From Rugamonas apoptosis (GTDB taxonomy: Bacteria > Pseudomonadota > Gammaproteobacteria > Burkholderiales > Burkholderiaceae_D), in contig NZ_JACEZU010000005.1 in assembly GCF_014042355.1 (NCBI RefSeq), positions 124,001 to 188,000 on the forward strand: a stretch of 64,000 bases of DNA. The letters run 5' to 3'. A program made the position numbers and the translations under genes. Of the stretch, positions 8,029-16,330 are shown piece by piece. The notes beneath the pieces are model-generated. The model was not told the origin of the DNA, did not search any database, and saw only the letters and a program-made list of their open reading frames with translations. The first letter of the stretch is position 1. Each line of letters starts with the position of its first letter.

Positions 8029-10668
8029 GTGTCCCAGTCCGCCACGCCCACCAACCAGCCCGCCGTGGCCGCCGATGCCACCGCCAGCGCCGTGTTATTG
8101 GCCGTGGCCGCCGACAATGTGGACGCCGCGCTGGCCCGCCTGCAAAGCCGCGCCGCCGGTTTGACATCGCAGGAAGCGGCCGCGCGGCTGCAGCAAATCG
8201 GCCCCAACGTGGTGGCGCACACCGCCCGGCGCGGCATCGTCGTCCGTTTTCTCAAGCTGCTGGCCAGTCCCTTGTCGCTGCTGTTGCTGGGGCTGGCCGT
8301 CATTAATTTCGCCACCGGGGAAGCATGGGGCGCCATCGTGATTGCCGGCATGGTGGTGCTGTCATCGCTGCTGGCCTTCGTGCAGGAGCACCGCTCCGAT
8401 CTGGCGGCCGAGAAGTTGCGCGCCATGGTGCGCACCACCGTCAGCGTCATGCGCAACGATGGCAACAATAGCGGCGATGGCGACGCCAGCCAAGCCGTGG
8501 ATCTGCCCTTGGAACATATCGTGCCCGGCGATGTGGTGCGGCTGTCCGTGGGCGCCATCGTGCCGGCCGACGTCCGCATCCTGTCCAGCCGCGACCTGTT
8601 CGTGAGCCAGGCCGCGCTGACGGGCGAGTCCATGCCGGTGGAAAAACTGGCGCAAGCCGTACCGGCCGATGTGCCGCCGCTGGAACTGGGCAACGTCGCG
8701 TTCATGGGGTGCACTGTGCTCAGCGGAAGCGCCACGGCGCTGGTGATCGCCACCGGCGGGCGTACCTGCTTCGGCCAGATCGCCGACGACCTGGCCGGCG
8801 CGCGCGAACTGACCAGCTTCGACCTGGGCGTCAACAAGTTCGTGTGGCTGATGATCCGGGTGATGCTGGTGATGGTGCCGCTGGTGTTCTTGATCAACGG
8901 CTACAGCAAGGGCGACTGGCTGCAGGCGCTGCTGTTCGCGGTGGCCGTGGCCGTGGGCCTGGCGCCGGAAATGCTGCCCATGATCGTCACCATCAACCTG
9001 GCCAAGGGCGCGCTGGCCATGTCGGACAAACAGGTGATCGTCAAGCGCCTGAACGCGATCCAGAACGTGGGCGCGATGGACGTGCTGTGCACCGACAAGA
9101 CCGGCACGCTGACCCAGGACCGCGTGATCCTGGAAAAACACGTGGACATCGACGGCGTCGATTCGTCCCGCGTGACGGAATACGCCTACCTCAACAGCTT
9201 CTACCAGACCGGCCTGAAGAACCTGCTGGACGTGGCCGTGCTCAAGTACGTGGACGTGCACGAGCACTTGCAGGCCGACACGGCGTTCCACAAGGTCGAT
9301 GAGCTGCCCTTCGATTTCGAGCGGCGCCGCATGTCCGTGATCGTGCAGCGCGCCGACGGCAGCCGCGTGCTGATCTGCAAGGGCGCGGTGGAGGAAGTCT
9401 TGGGCGTATGCACCCAGGCCGAACGCCAGGGCGCCCTGGTCTCGCTGCAGGAACACCATGGCGCCGCGCTGGGCCGCGTGGTGCAGGACTTGAACGAGGA
9501 CGGCTTCCGCGTGATCGCCGTGGCATGCCGCGAGCTGGCCCCTGACGAGCAGGCGTTCGACAACAGCGCCGAGGCCGGCCTGACGCTGGTGGGCTACATC
9601 GCCTTCCTCGACCCGCCCAAGGATAGCGCGGCCGACGCCATCCGCGCCCTCAAGCACTATGGCGTGGCCGTCAAGGTGCTCACCGGCGACAACGAGGCCG
9701 TGACCCGCAACGTGTGCCGCCACGTGGGCCTGCCGGTCCAGGTGGTGCTGCACGGCGCCGACATCGATGCCCTGGACGACGCCACCCTGGCCGCCCAGGC
9801 CGAGCACGCATCGCTGTTCGTCAAGCTCAATCCGCAGCAGAAGGCGCGCGTGATCCGCGCCCTGCAGGCACGCGGCCACGTGATCGGTTACATGGGCGAC
9901 GGCATCAACGACGGTGCCGCCCTGAAGACGGCGGACGTCGGCATCTCGGTGGATAGCGCGGTCGATATTGCCAAGGAATCGGCCGACATCATCCTGCTGC
10001 AAAAGAACCTGCTGGCGCTGAAGGACGGCGTGGTGGAAGGCCGCAAGGTGTTCGGCAACATCAGTAAATACATCCGCATGAGCGCCAGCTCCAACTTCGG
10101 CAACATGCTCAGTGTGCTGGGCGCCAGCGTGCTGCTGCCCTTCCTGCCGATGGCGCCGGTGCAGATCCTGTTCAACAACCTGCTGTACGACGTGTCGCAA
10201 ACGACGCTGGCCAGCGACCACGTGGACGCGGAATACCTGAAACGGCCGCGCCGCTGGGATATCGCCAACATCGGGCGTGCCATGCTGAGCCTGGGCCCCA
10301 TCAGCTCCCTGTTCGACTACGTGACTTTCGCCGTGCTGTGGTACGTTTGCGGTGCGGCCGGCGCGCCGGCCCTGTTCCAGACCGGCTGGTTCCTGGAATC
10401 GCTGCTGTCGCAAACGCTGGTGGTGCATGTGCTGCGCACGGCCCGGATTCCCTTCCTGCAAAGCCGCCCCAGCCTGCCGCTGCTGATGACCACTGCCGGC
10501 ATCTGCCTGCTGGGCCTGTGGCTGCCATCCTCGCCGCTGGGCCCCGCGCTGGGCTTCGTGCCCATGCCGGGCCGTTACTGGATGCTGCTGCCCCTGATCC
10601 TGGTGGGCTACCTGGGGCTGACCCAGACCATCAAGAGCTGGCTCAGCCGCCGGTTCGGCATGCGATAG
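8029..10668 (+). CDS. mgtA: P-type Mg2+-transporting ATPase (MgtA/MgtB type)
   Basis: An 879-residue P3B ATPase that imports Mg2+ across the inner membrane. Visible in order: an N-terminal cytosolic extension, actuator motif LTGESMPVEK, phosphorylation motif DKTGT (Asp356), nucleotide domain, hinge MGDGINDGAALKTADVGIS, and paired membrane helices before and after. Start is GTG at 8029 with AAGGA upstream; length is normal for MgtA. It is normally induced by Mg2+ starvation, and no mgtA-type riboswitch leader is seen in the short 5' region. Instead an Fnr-type box with class II geometry precedes it, suggesting oxygen control. Divergent from the patatin gene. Confidence 0.95.
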   Translation: MSQSATPTNQPAVAADATASAVLLAVAADNVDAALARLQSRAAGLTSQEAAARLQQIGPNVVAHTARRGIVVRFLKLLASPLSLLLLGLAVINFATGEAWGAIVIAGMVVLSSLLAFVQEHRSDLAAEKLRAMVRTTVSVMRNDGNNSGDGDASQAVDLPLEHIVPGDVVRLSVGAIVPADVRILSSRDLFVSQAALTGESMPVEKLAQAVPADVPPLELGNVAFMGCTVLSGSATALVIATGGRTCFGQIADDLAGARELTSFDLGVNKFVWLMIRVMLVMVPLVFLINGYSKGDWLQALLFAVAVAVGLAPEMLPMIVTINLAKGALAMSDKQVIVKRLNAIQNVGAMDVLCTDKTGTLTQDRVILEKHVDIDGVDSSRVTEYAYLNSFYQTGLKNLLDVAVLKYVDVHEHLQADTAFHKVDELPFDFERRRMSVIVQRADGSRVLICKGAVEEVLGVCTQAERQGALVSLQEHHGAALGRVVQDLNEDGFRVIAVACRELAPDEQAFDNSAEAGLTLVGYIAFLDPPKDSAADAIRALKHYGVAVKVLTGDNEAVTRNVCRHVGLPVQVVLHGADIDALDDATLAAQAEHASLFVKLNPQQKARVIRALQARGHVIGYMGDGINDGAALKTADVGISVDSAVDIAKESADIILLQKNLLALKDGVVEGRKVFGNISKYIRMSASSNFGNMLSVLGASVLLPFLPMAPVQILFNNLLYDVSQTTLASDHVDAEYLKRPRRWDIANIGRAMLSLGPISSLFDYVTFAVLWYVCGAAGAPALFQTGWFLESLLSQTLVVHVLRTARIPFLQSRPSLPLLMTTAGICLLGLWLPSSPLGPALGFVPMPGRYWMLLPLILVGYLGLTQTIKSWLSRRFGMR

Positions 10669-10703
10669 CAGAATTCCGATGTCCAGCACGAACCCGGCCG
10701 ATT

Positions 10704-10717
10704 TTGATTTGGATCAA
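10704..10717. promoter_or_regulatory. perfect Fnr/Anr box upstream of Met-rich protein
   Basis: TTGAT-TTGG-ATCAA, a perfect inverted repeat in the 127-nt gap after mgtA. A -10-like TACCAT at 10740-10745 lies 22 nt downstream, the class II spacing. It should drive the Met-rich protein and the following tandem Usp. Confidence 0.75.
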
Positions 10718-10795
10718 TCATTTTTGGGAGCCATGTCACTACCATCAATCTTGTCGAGCGCGCCACGCGCTCCCTTCCACCCAACAGGAGTCATC

Positions 10796-11293
10796 ATGAA
10801 AAATATTCACGTTCTCCCGCTCGCCCTGTCCTTGCTGCTGGCCGGCGCCGCCAATGCCGCCCCGCCCGCTTCGGCGCCACCGGCCAAGGCCGCTCCTCAA
10901 CAGGCCCAGCCGGCACCCAATGTGGATGCCCAGATCAAGGCCATGCGCGACATGCACGAGAAGATGATGCGCGCCACGCCCGAGCAGCGGCGCGGAATGA
11001 TGAACGAGCACATGAAGCTGATGCAGGACAGCATGGCGATGATGAACCATATGGGCGGTTGCGGCATGATGGGTGGTCCCCAGGGTGGTCCGCAGGGTTG
11101 CGGCCAGGGCGCTCCCCAAGGCGGGCCGCAAGGTGGCGCGCAAAGTGGACCACACCACGGCCCCCAAGGCGGGCCGGGCATGATGGGCGCGCGCCCGGGT
11201 CCGGGCCGCGACATGGAGCAACGCATGGACATGATGCAGCACATGATGCAGATGATGATGGACCGCATGGACCAGGCGCCGGCGGCCAAGTAA
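10796..11293 (+). CDS. secreted Met/His/Gln-Gly-rich protein
   Basis: A 165-residue protein with a clear signal peptide (lysine, hydrophobic core, cleavage after GAANA near residue 20). A Pro/Ala/Gln linker follows. Then come two Met-rich helical blocks (the MRDMHEKMM region and a terminal run of MMQHMMQMMMDRM type) flanking a middle of QGGPQG-like repeats with His and Cys. Start is ATG 10796 with CAGGAG upstream; a longer reading from 10679 crosses the promoter. Met/His clusters are typical of periplasmic copper(I)-binding proteins, but no named family is recognised. It sits 39 nt before the tandem Usp and downstream of a perfect Fnr box. Confidence 0.72.
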   Translation: MKNIHVLPLALSLLLAGAANAAPPASAPPAKAAPQQAQPAPNVDAQIKAMRDMHEKMMRATPEQRRGMMNEHMKLMQDSMAMMNHMGGCGMMGGPQGGPQGCGQGAPQGGPQGGAQSGPHHGPQGGPGMMGARPGPGRDMEQRMDMMQHMMQMMMDRMDQAPAAK

Positions 11294-11332
11294 GCGCCAC
11301 GGCCACACAACGATCACCTCAAGGGGAAATAT

Positions 11333-12172
11333 ATGTCGTACAAGACGATACTGGTACACGTCGAAAAATCGAAACATCTGGCGAGCCGGGTGGCACTGGC
11401 CGCCCAACTGGCCAACCGTGAGGATGCCCACCTGGTGGGCGCGGCCATGACGGGCCTGTCGCAGTTCATCTACCAATGCGCCTCGATGGCGCCAGAAGCG
11501 GCCGTGGCGCCGGCCGACCTGAGCTTCCTGAACGAACGCGCCGACGCCGCGCTGGCCCAGTTCGAGGCGCAAGTGAGCCAGCTGGGCGTGAAGTCGTTCG
11601 AACACCGCCGCATCGACGATGAATCCGAAAGCGGCCTGACGCTGCAGGCGCGCTACGCCGACCTGGTGATCGTGGGCCAGACCGATCCCGACGAACCGAC
11701 GCCCAACATCGCCGGCGACCTGCCCCAATACGTGATGCTGCATTGCGCCCGCCCTGTGCTGGTGGTGCCATACGCGGGCAAGTTCGACAAGCTGGGCGAG
11801 CACATCCTGCTGGCCTGGGACGGCAGCGCCGAAGCGACGCGTGCCATCGCCTGCGCCCTTCCCCTGCTGCGGCGCGCCGTCAAGGTGACGCTGGCCGTAT
11901 TCAACCCCTACGCCGAGTTCAACACCCACGGCGCACAACCGGGCGCGGACATGGCGCTGTACCTGGCCCGCCACGGCATCACGGTCGAAGTGCTGCAACA
12001 GGCGACCGAGCTCGATATCGGCAACGCCCTGCTGTCGCTGGCGGCCGACATCAATGTGGACCTGCTGGTGATGGGCGGCTACGGCCACTCGCGCGTGCGC
12101 GAAGTGGTGCTGGGCGGCGTCACCAAGACCATTCTGGCCGAAATGACGCTGCCGGTGCTGATGGCGCACTAG
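11333..12172 (+). CDS. universal stress protein, two UspA domains in tandem
   Basis: A 279-residue cytosolic protein of two Usp folds. The N-terminal domain (about 1-145) starts YKTILVHVEKS and lacks a good nucleotide motif. The C-terminal domain (about 155-279) has the ATP-binding signature G-2x-G-9x-G-[ST] in GGYGHSRVREVVLGGVT and ends LPVLMAH. Tandem Usps act in stress survival under growth arrest and low oxygen in other bacteria. RBS AAGGGGA precedes ATG 11333. It is probably co-transcribed with the Met-rich protein from the Fnr-type promoter. Three further, single-domain Usps occur in this window. Confidence 0.93.
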   Translation: MSYKTILVHVEKSKHLASRVALAAQLANREDAHLVGAAMTGLSQFIYQCASMAPEAAVAPADLSFLNERADAALAQFEAQVSQLGVKSFEHRRIDDESESGLTLQARYADLVIVGQTDPDEPTPNIAGDLPQYVMLHCARPVLVVPYAGKFDKLGEHILLAWDGSAEATRAIACALPLLRRAVKVTLAVFNPYAEFNTHGAQPGADMALYLARHGITVEVLQQATELDIGNALLSLAADINVDLLVMGGYGHSRVREVVLGGVTKTILAEMTLPVLMAH

Positions 12173-12202
12173 GCAACTTAGTCGCGGGATCCAAACCAGG
12201 GC

Positions 12203-12218
12203 CAGACCCAACGGTCTG
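12203..12218 (+). terminator. short hairpin after the tandem Usp gene
   Basis: CAGACC-CAAC-GGTCTG, a 6-bp stem with a 4-nt loop, 30 nt after the Usp stop codon. No clear T-run follows, so terminator function is only suggested. Confidence 0.4.
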
Positions 12219-12221
12219 CCC

Positions 12222-12345
12222 CTTAGAAGTCATTTCGAAAAGCCCATGGCGTCGTTGTGGCGCCTTGCCGTGCGGAACGGCAGTGCCGTTCCCACTGTCT
12301 TCGGCTCCACGCCTAGCCACGGCCATTTTGAAACGACTTCTTAGG
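12222..12345. repeat. palindromic intergenic repeat with nested hairpin
   Basis: About 124 bp with imperfect inverted ends (AGAAGTCATTTCGAAAA against the reverse complement of TTTTGAAACGACTTCT). At its centre is a perfect 9-bp inverted repeat with a 1-nt spacer at 12274-12292 (GGAACGGCA / TGCCGTTCC). It fills the gap between the convergent Usp and PRPP-synthetase-like genes. The nested design resembles a REP/BIME or miniature element. It could act as a bidirectional transcription barrier. Confidence 0.6.
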
Positions 12346-12356
12346 CGGCCGCCGCG

Positions 12357-13253
12357 TCAGCCGCGCGCAGCCAACAGACGGACCGCCGCTGCCGCCAGCC
12401 CCGGCGCCACATCGATGGCGTTGCTGACATGGGCTACCGTATTGCAGGTGACGATACGGCCCGGCCCCGCCGCCTGCAGCGCGGCATAGGCATCGTCCGC
12501 GAACAGCGCATGCACGCCCACATACACGGGCGCCATGCCACCGGCCTGCTGCAACTGGCCACTGGCCGCGATCATGGTGCGGGCGGTGGACACGATATCA
12601 TCCACCAGCACAGGTGTACGGCCGGCCAGCAACTGCGCCGCCGGCGCCGACACTTCCACCGCGCGGTCGCCGCTGCGCACCTTGCTCAGCACCGTGGACG
12701 GACAACCGGCCAGCGCGGCCACCTGCGCCACCCACTGGCCGCTTTCCTCGTCCGGCCCCACCACCACTGGCTGCGGCACATTGACCGCGATCCACGCGGC
12801 GATGGCCGGCGCGGCCGGCACCACTTCCGTGGGGATGGTATAGATCTGGTCCAGGCTGTGGAAGCGGTGCAAGTGCGGGTCCACCGTCACCATGTAATCG
12901 CAGCAGCCCGACACCAGCCGCGCGAAATGGCGCGCCGTGATACCCTGCCCCGGCGCGAACACGGCATCCTGCCGCATGTAAGGCAGGTAAGGCACGACCA
13001 GGCCCACGCTGCGCGCACCCAATTCGCGGGCGACGCCGGCAGCCAGGTAAAGCGCCATGAACTTCTCGTCCGGCCGGTCCAGCGCCGCCACCAGCAGCAC
13101 GTCGCGGCCCGACACGCCGGCCGGAAAAGCGGGGCACGATTCGCCATCCGGGAAGCGGTGGATTTCCAGCTCGCCCGTCTCGTACGGCAGGCAGGCCGCC
13201 AGCCGCGCCGCGAACGCCTGCGCGCCCGGCAGCGCCAATAACATGGGGCTCAT
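12357..13253 (-). CDS. divergent ribose-phosphate pyrophosphokinase (PRPP synthetase-like)
   Basis: A 298-residue member of the PRPP synthetase / phosphoribosyltransferase fold. Visible counterparts of Prs motifs: RFPDGES (33-39), RQD (94-96), the metal-binding DPHLH (125-129), GPDEESG (167-172), a flexible-loop KVRSGDR (191-197) and the PRPP loop VLVDDIVSTART (215-226). Standard Prs converts ribose 5-phosphate and ATP to PRPP and AMP. The motifs depart from housekeeping Prs (for example LDD..DT.GT is changed), so this is probably a specialised paralogue. Its ATG overlaps the phosphorylase stop (ATGA, 13250-13253), coupling the two in one nucleotide-salvage operon. Confidence 0.85.
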   Translation of the reverse strand: MSPMLLALPGAQAFAARLAACLPYETGELEIHRFPDGESCPAFPAGVSGRDVLLVAALDRPDEKFMALYLAAGVARELGARSVGLVVPYLPYMRQDAVFAPGQGITARHFARLVSGCCDYMVTVDPHLHRFHSLDQIYTIPTEVVPAAPAIAAWIAVNVPQPVVVGPDEESGQWVAQVAALAGCPSTVLSKVRSGDRAVEVSAPAAQLLAGRTPVLVDDIVSTARTMIAASGQLQQAGGMAPVYVGVHALFADDAYAALQAAGPGRIVTCNTVAHVSNAIDVAPGLAAAAVRLLAARG

Positions 13254-14761
13254 TGCGGCTCCTCGATGGTGAACAGGTTTTCCTGCGACTCCGCATAGGC
13301 CAGGGCATAAGCCAGTTCGCCGGGCGACTCCGCGTGCAGCGTCAACAGCGGCTGGCCGACGGCCACCCGGCTGCCCAGCGCCGTATGCATCACCAGACCC
13401 GCCGCTGGCGCCACCGGCGCGCCGGCCAGCTTGGCCAGTCGCGCCAGACTGCGATTGTCGATGGCCACCACCTCGCCCTGGTGCAGCGCCACCAGCTCGT
13501 GGGTGTAGGCCGCGCGCGGTGGTTCGCGCATGCCGCCCTGGGCCGCGCAAATGGCTTCCAGCTTCTTGTATGCCGCGCCGCTGGCCAGTACCGATGCGGC
13601 CAGCGCCATGCCCTGCCCCGGCGCAGCCTTGCCGCCCAGCTCAAGCAGGCGCCCAGCCAGCAGCAAGGCGCGCTGGCGCAGGTCGTCCGGCGCGCCCGCT
13701 TCGTTGCGCAGCACGGCCAGCACATCCCACGCTTCCAGCGCCGGGCCGATACCGCGCCCCACCGGCTGCGAACCGTCCGTCAGCACCGTGCTGACGGCGA
13801 TACCCAGCGCCTGCCCCACGGCCACCAGCCGCTGGGCCAGCGCGTCGGCGGCGGCGGCCGAACGCACCTTGGCAGTACGGCCAACGGGAATGTCAATCAC
13901 CACATGGGTGGAACCGGCCGCGATCTTCTTCGACAGCACCGAGGCCACCAGCAAGCCATCGCTGTCGAGCCCCAGCGGGCGCTCGACCCGGATCAGCAGA
14001 TCGTCGGCGGGACTGAGCGAGACGGCGCCGCCCCAGGCGATGCAGCCGCCCTCCTGTTGCACCACGGCGCGCATCTTGGCCAGGTCCAGCCCCACCGGCG
14101 CCAATGTCTCCATGGTATCGGCCGTGCCGGCCGGCGAAGTGATCGCTCGGGAAGACGTTTTCGGGATGGTCAGGCCGCAGGCGGCCACGATGGGCACCAC
14201 GATCAGGGTCGTGCGATTGCCGGGCAAGCCGCCCACGCAATGCTTGTCCACCACGATCTCGCTGTCCCAGTGCAGGCGCTGGCCCACGCTGATCATGGAA
14301 CGGGTCAGCGCGATGGTCTCGGCCACGTCCATGCGGTTGCCGGAGCAGGCCGTGATCAGGGCCGCCATCTCGATGTCGGAGTATTTGCCCTCGACGATGT
14401 CCTGCACGATGCTGCCGGCCGCCTCGGCGCCGATGGGGCGGCCGTAGATCTTGGCCCGCACGGACGAAAACGACAGCAACGGCGGCGCGTGCTTGACCCG
14501 CACCGCGTCGCCATTGGCGCCGCCCAGCGCGCGCCAGGCCGCCTCGGACAAGCCCAGTTGGCAACGCTCGATCAAATTACCGTGCACCACGTTGAGGGTG
14601 GCCACGATGTGGCGATCGCCGCGCCAGACCTCCAGCCGCGACTGGGCCTCAAAGCCTTCCGAGCGGCAGATCGGGCAATCGCTGCGCAGGTACACCACCG
14701 GTTCCTGGTAAGTGTCGATGCCCAGCCGGTGCAGTTGCAATGCTTCGTGGGCGCGGCTCAT
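13250..14761 (-). CDS. thymidine phosphorylase family protein (TP2 / AMP phosphorylase type)
   Basis: A 503-residue nucleoside/nucleotide phosphorylase of the long archaeal-type branch. It has an extra N-terminal domain (1-95, with Cys29-x2-Cys32), the phosphate-binding segment DKHCVGGLPGNRTT (172-185), the loop SSRAITSPAGTADTME and a C-terminal beta domain. Archaeal relatives are AMP phosphorylases that split NMP with phosphate to ribose 1,5-bisphosphate and base; bacterial members are usually annotated putative thymidine phosphorylase. Sequence alone does not separate nucleosides from NMPs. It overlaps both neighbours by four bases (MBL enzyme upstream, PRPP-synthetase-like downstream), implying one pathway or one regulated unit. 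Confidence 0.88.
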   Translation of the reverse strand: MSRAHEALQLHRLGIDTYQEPVVYLRSDCPICRSEGFEAQSRLEVWRGDRHIVATLNVVHGNLIERCQLGLSEAAWRALGGANGDAVRVKHAPPLLSFSSVRAKIYGRPIGAEAAGSIVQDIVEGKYSDIEMAALITACSGNRMDVAETIALTRSMISVGQRLHWDSEIVVDKHCVGGLPGNRTTLIVVPIVAACGLTIPKTSSRAITSPAGTADTMETLAPVGLDLAKMRAVVQQEGGCIAWGGAVSLSPADDLLIRVERPLGLDSDGLLVASVLSKKIAAGSTHVVIDIPVGRTAKVRSAAAADALAQRLVAVGQALGIAVSTVLTDGSQPVGRGIGPALEAWDVLAVLRNEAGAPDDLRQRALLLAGRLLELGGKAAPGQGMALAASVLASGAAYKKLEAICAAQGGMREPPRAAYTHELVALHQGEVVAIDNRSLARLAKLAGAPVAPAAGLVMHTALGSRVAVGQPLLTLHAESPGELAYALAYAESQENLFTIEEPQ

Positions 14762-16119
14762 GACAACTCCACCTGGTCACGGTACTCGGGCACCCGGCAA
14801 TCCCAGTGCAGCTCCTCCTTGATGCGGCGGCGCAGCGCGTCGGCCGCCGGCGGTTCGCCGTGGGTGACGAAGGTGCGCTTGGGCGCCTTGCGGAAGTGGC
14901 GCAGCCAGGACACGATCTCGTTGCCATCCGCGTGGGCCGACAAGTTGTCGATCTGGCGCACCTGGGCGTTGAGCGGCACGTATTCGCCGTGGATCTTGAT
15001 GGCCGGGACGCCGTCCAGCATGGCAGCGCCGCGCGTGCCGCCAGCCTGGAAGCCGGCGAACAGGATGGTGTTGCGCGAGTCGGGCGCGAACGCCTTCAGG
15101 TGGTGCAGCACGCGCCCGCCCGTGGCCATGCCGCTGGCGGCGATGATCACCATCGGCACCTGGCGCTGATTCAGCGCGATCGATTCCTCCACGCTGTTGA
15201 CGATCTTGGCCGCGTGGCACATGGCTTCCGTGTCGTGCTTGTTCAAGCGGTGCTGGTGGCGGTAGCGCATGTACAGCGCCGTGGCGTCGGTGGCCATGGG
15301 GCTGTTCAGGTACACGGGCAGCACGTCGGGAATCTCGCCCTTCTGCTTCAGCTTATAAATCTCGTACAGCAGCGATTGCGCGCGGCCCACGGCGAACGAG
15401 GGAATGATGGTCACGCCGCCACGGGCCGCCGTTTCGCGGATGGTCTGGCCCAGCAGGATGGCCGGATCGGCCGGATCATGCGTCCGGTCGCCGTAGGTCG
15501 ACTCCACCACCAGATAGTCGGACTCCTCGACGATGCCGGGGGCGACCATGATAGGGTCGTGCATCCGTCCCAGGTCACCGGAGAACGTGATGCTGGTGGT
15601 GGCCGAGCGCAGCGTGACGATGGCCGCGCCCAGGATATGGCCGGCCAGCGTGAATCGCGCCGACAAGCCGGGCACCACCTCGAACGCCTGGTCGAACGGC
15701 ATCGGTTCAAAGAAGTCGAGCGCGCGCACGGCGTCCGCTTCCGAATACAGGGGCAGCGCGGGCGCGTGGCCGCTGTAGCCGTGGCGGTTGGCGTGCATCG
15801 CCTCTTCTTCGAGCAGATGGCCGCTGTCGGGCAGCAGGATGCGGCACAGGTCCAGCGTCGCTTCGCTGCAGTAGATCTTGCCGCGGAAGCCGTTCTTGAC
15901 CAGCAGCGGCAGATAGCCGCTGTGGTCCAGGTGGGCGTGGGTCAGCACGATGGCGTCGATCTCATACGCCGTTATGGGGAATTCCTCCCAGTTGCGCAAC
16001 CGCAGCTGCTTATAGCCCTGGAACAGGCCGCAGTCGACCAGGATGCGCTTGGCGCCCGATTGCAGCAGGTATTTGGAGCCGGTCACGGTGCCGGTCGCTC
16101 CGAGGAATGTCAGTTTCAT
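14758..16119 (-). CDS. MBL-fold metallohydrolase with RNA-specificity (beta-CASP) domain
   Basis: A 453-residue metallo-beta-lactamase-fold protein. It has the zinc motif HAHLDH (61-66), a downstream His in LAGHILGAA, Asp in FSGDLG, a beta-CASP insertion with ESTYGDR and SFAVGRAQ, and a C-terminal RMMBL-type segment (HGEYVPL, LSAHADGNE). The family includes CPSF-like endo/exoribonucleases. Start ATG 16117-16119 has GAAGGCGAAG upstream and gives the standard MKLTFLGATGTVTGS beginning; the longer reading adds a non-homologous tail. It is the first gene of the three-gene coupled operon, behind a degenerate Fnr box. RNA cleavage feeding NMPs to the next enzyme is an inference. Confidence 0.9.
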   Translation of the reverse strand: MKLTFLGATGTVTGSKYLLQSGAKRILVDCGLFQGYKQLRLRNWEEFPITAYEIDAIVLTHAHLDHSGYLPLLVKNGFRGKIYCSEATLDLCRILLPDSGHLLEEEAMHANRHGYSGHAPALPLYSEADAVRALDFFEPMPFDQAFEVVPGLSARFTLAGHILGAAIVTLRSATTSITFSGDLGRMHDPIMVAPGIVEESDYLVVESTYGDRTHDPADPAILLGQTIRETAARGGVTIIPSFAVGRAQSLLYEIYKLKQKGEIPDVLPVYLNSPMATDATALYMRYRHQHRLNKHDTEAMCHAAKIVNSVEESIALNQRQVPMVIIAASGMATGGRVLHHLKAFAPDSRNTILFAGFQAGGTRGAAMLDGVPAIKIHGEYVPLNAQVRQIDNLSAHADGNEIVSWLRHFRKAPKRTFVTHGEPPAADALRRRIKEELHWDCRVPEYRDQVELS

Positions 16120-16201
16120 CTTCGCCTTCTTTCTTATTGCAGGTACTGGCCGGCGTACGCGGCCATGCAAAGCAATATGAGCGGATTTACACGTCAAAAC
16201 C

Positions 16202-16215
16202 TTGCGCTGGATCAA
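16202..16215. promoter_or_regulatory. degenerate Fnr/Anr box upstream of the MBL operon
   Basis: TTGCG-CTGG-ATCAA: one perfect half and one 3/5 half. On the minus strand a -10-like CATATT (plus-strand 16174-16179) lies exactly 22 nt away, the class II spacing, which raises its plausibility. Confidence 0.5.
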
Positions 16216-16330
16216 GTTCTTGATATTTCTCAATCAACACTCTAAAAACAGCAAAAAATTTCAAGCTGGGACGGCCGAAGTTCGCCAGCTCTGCAGCGAG
16301 CACAATCGGCAGCCATTTTTACGGCAAGTT

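Noticed and set aside
12357..13550. Longer PRPP-synthetase-like reading to 13550
   Set aside because: The extra N-terminus is the phosphorylase gene in another frame; the ATGA-overlap start at 13253 gives a normal Prs N-terminus.
16210..16224. ATCAA-GTTC-TTGAT near the MBL operon promoter
   Set aside because: The half-sites point outward, the reverse of an Fnr operator. The overlapping TTGCG-CTGG-ATCAA is used instead.
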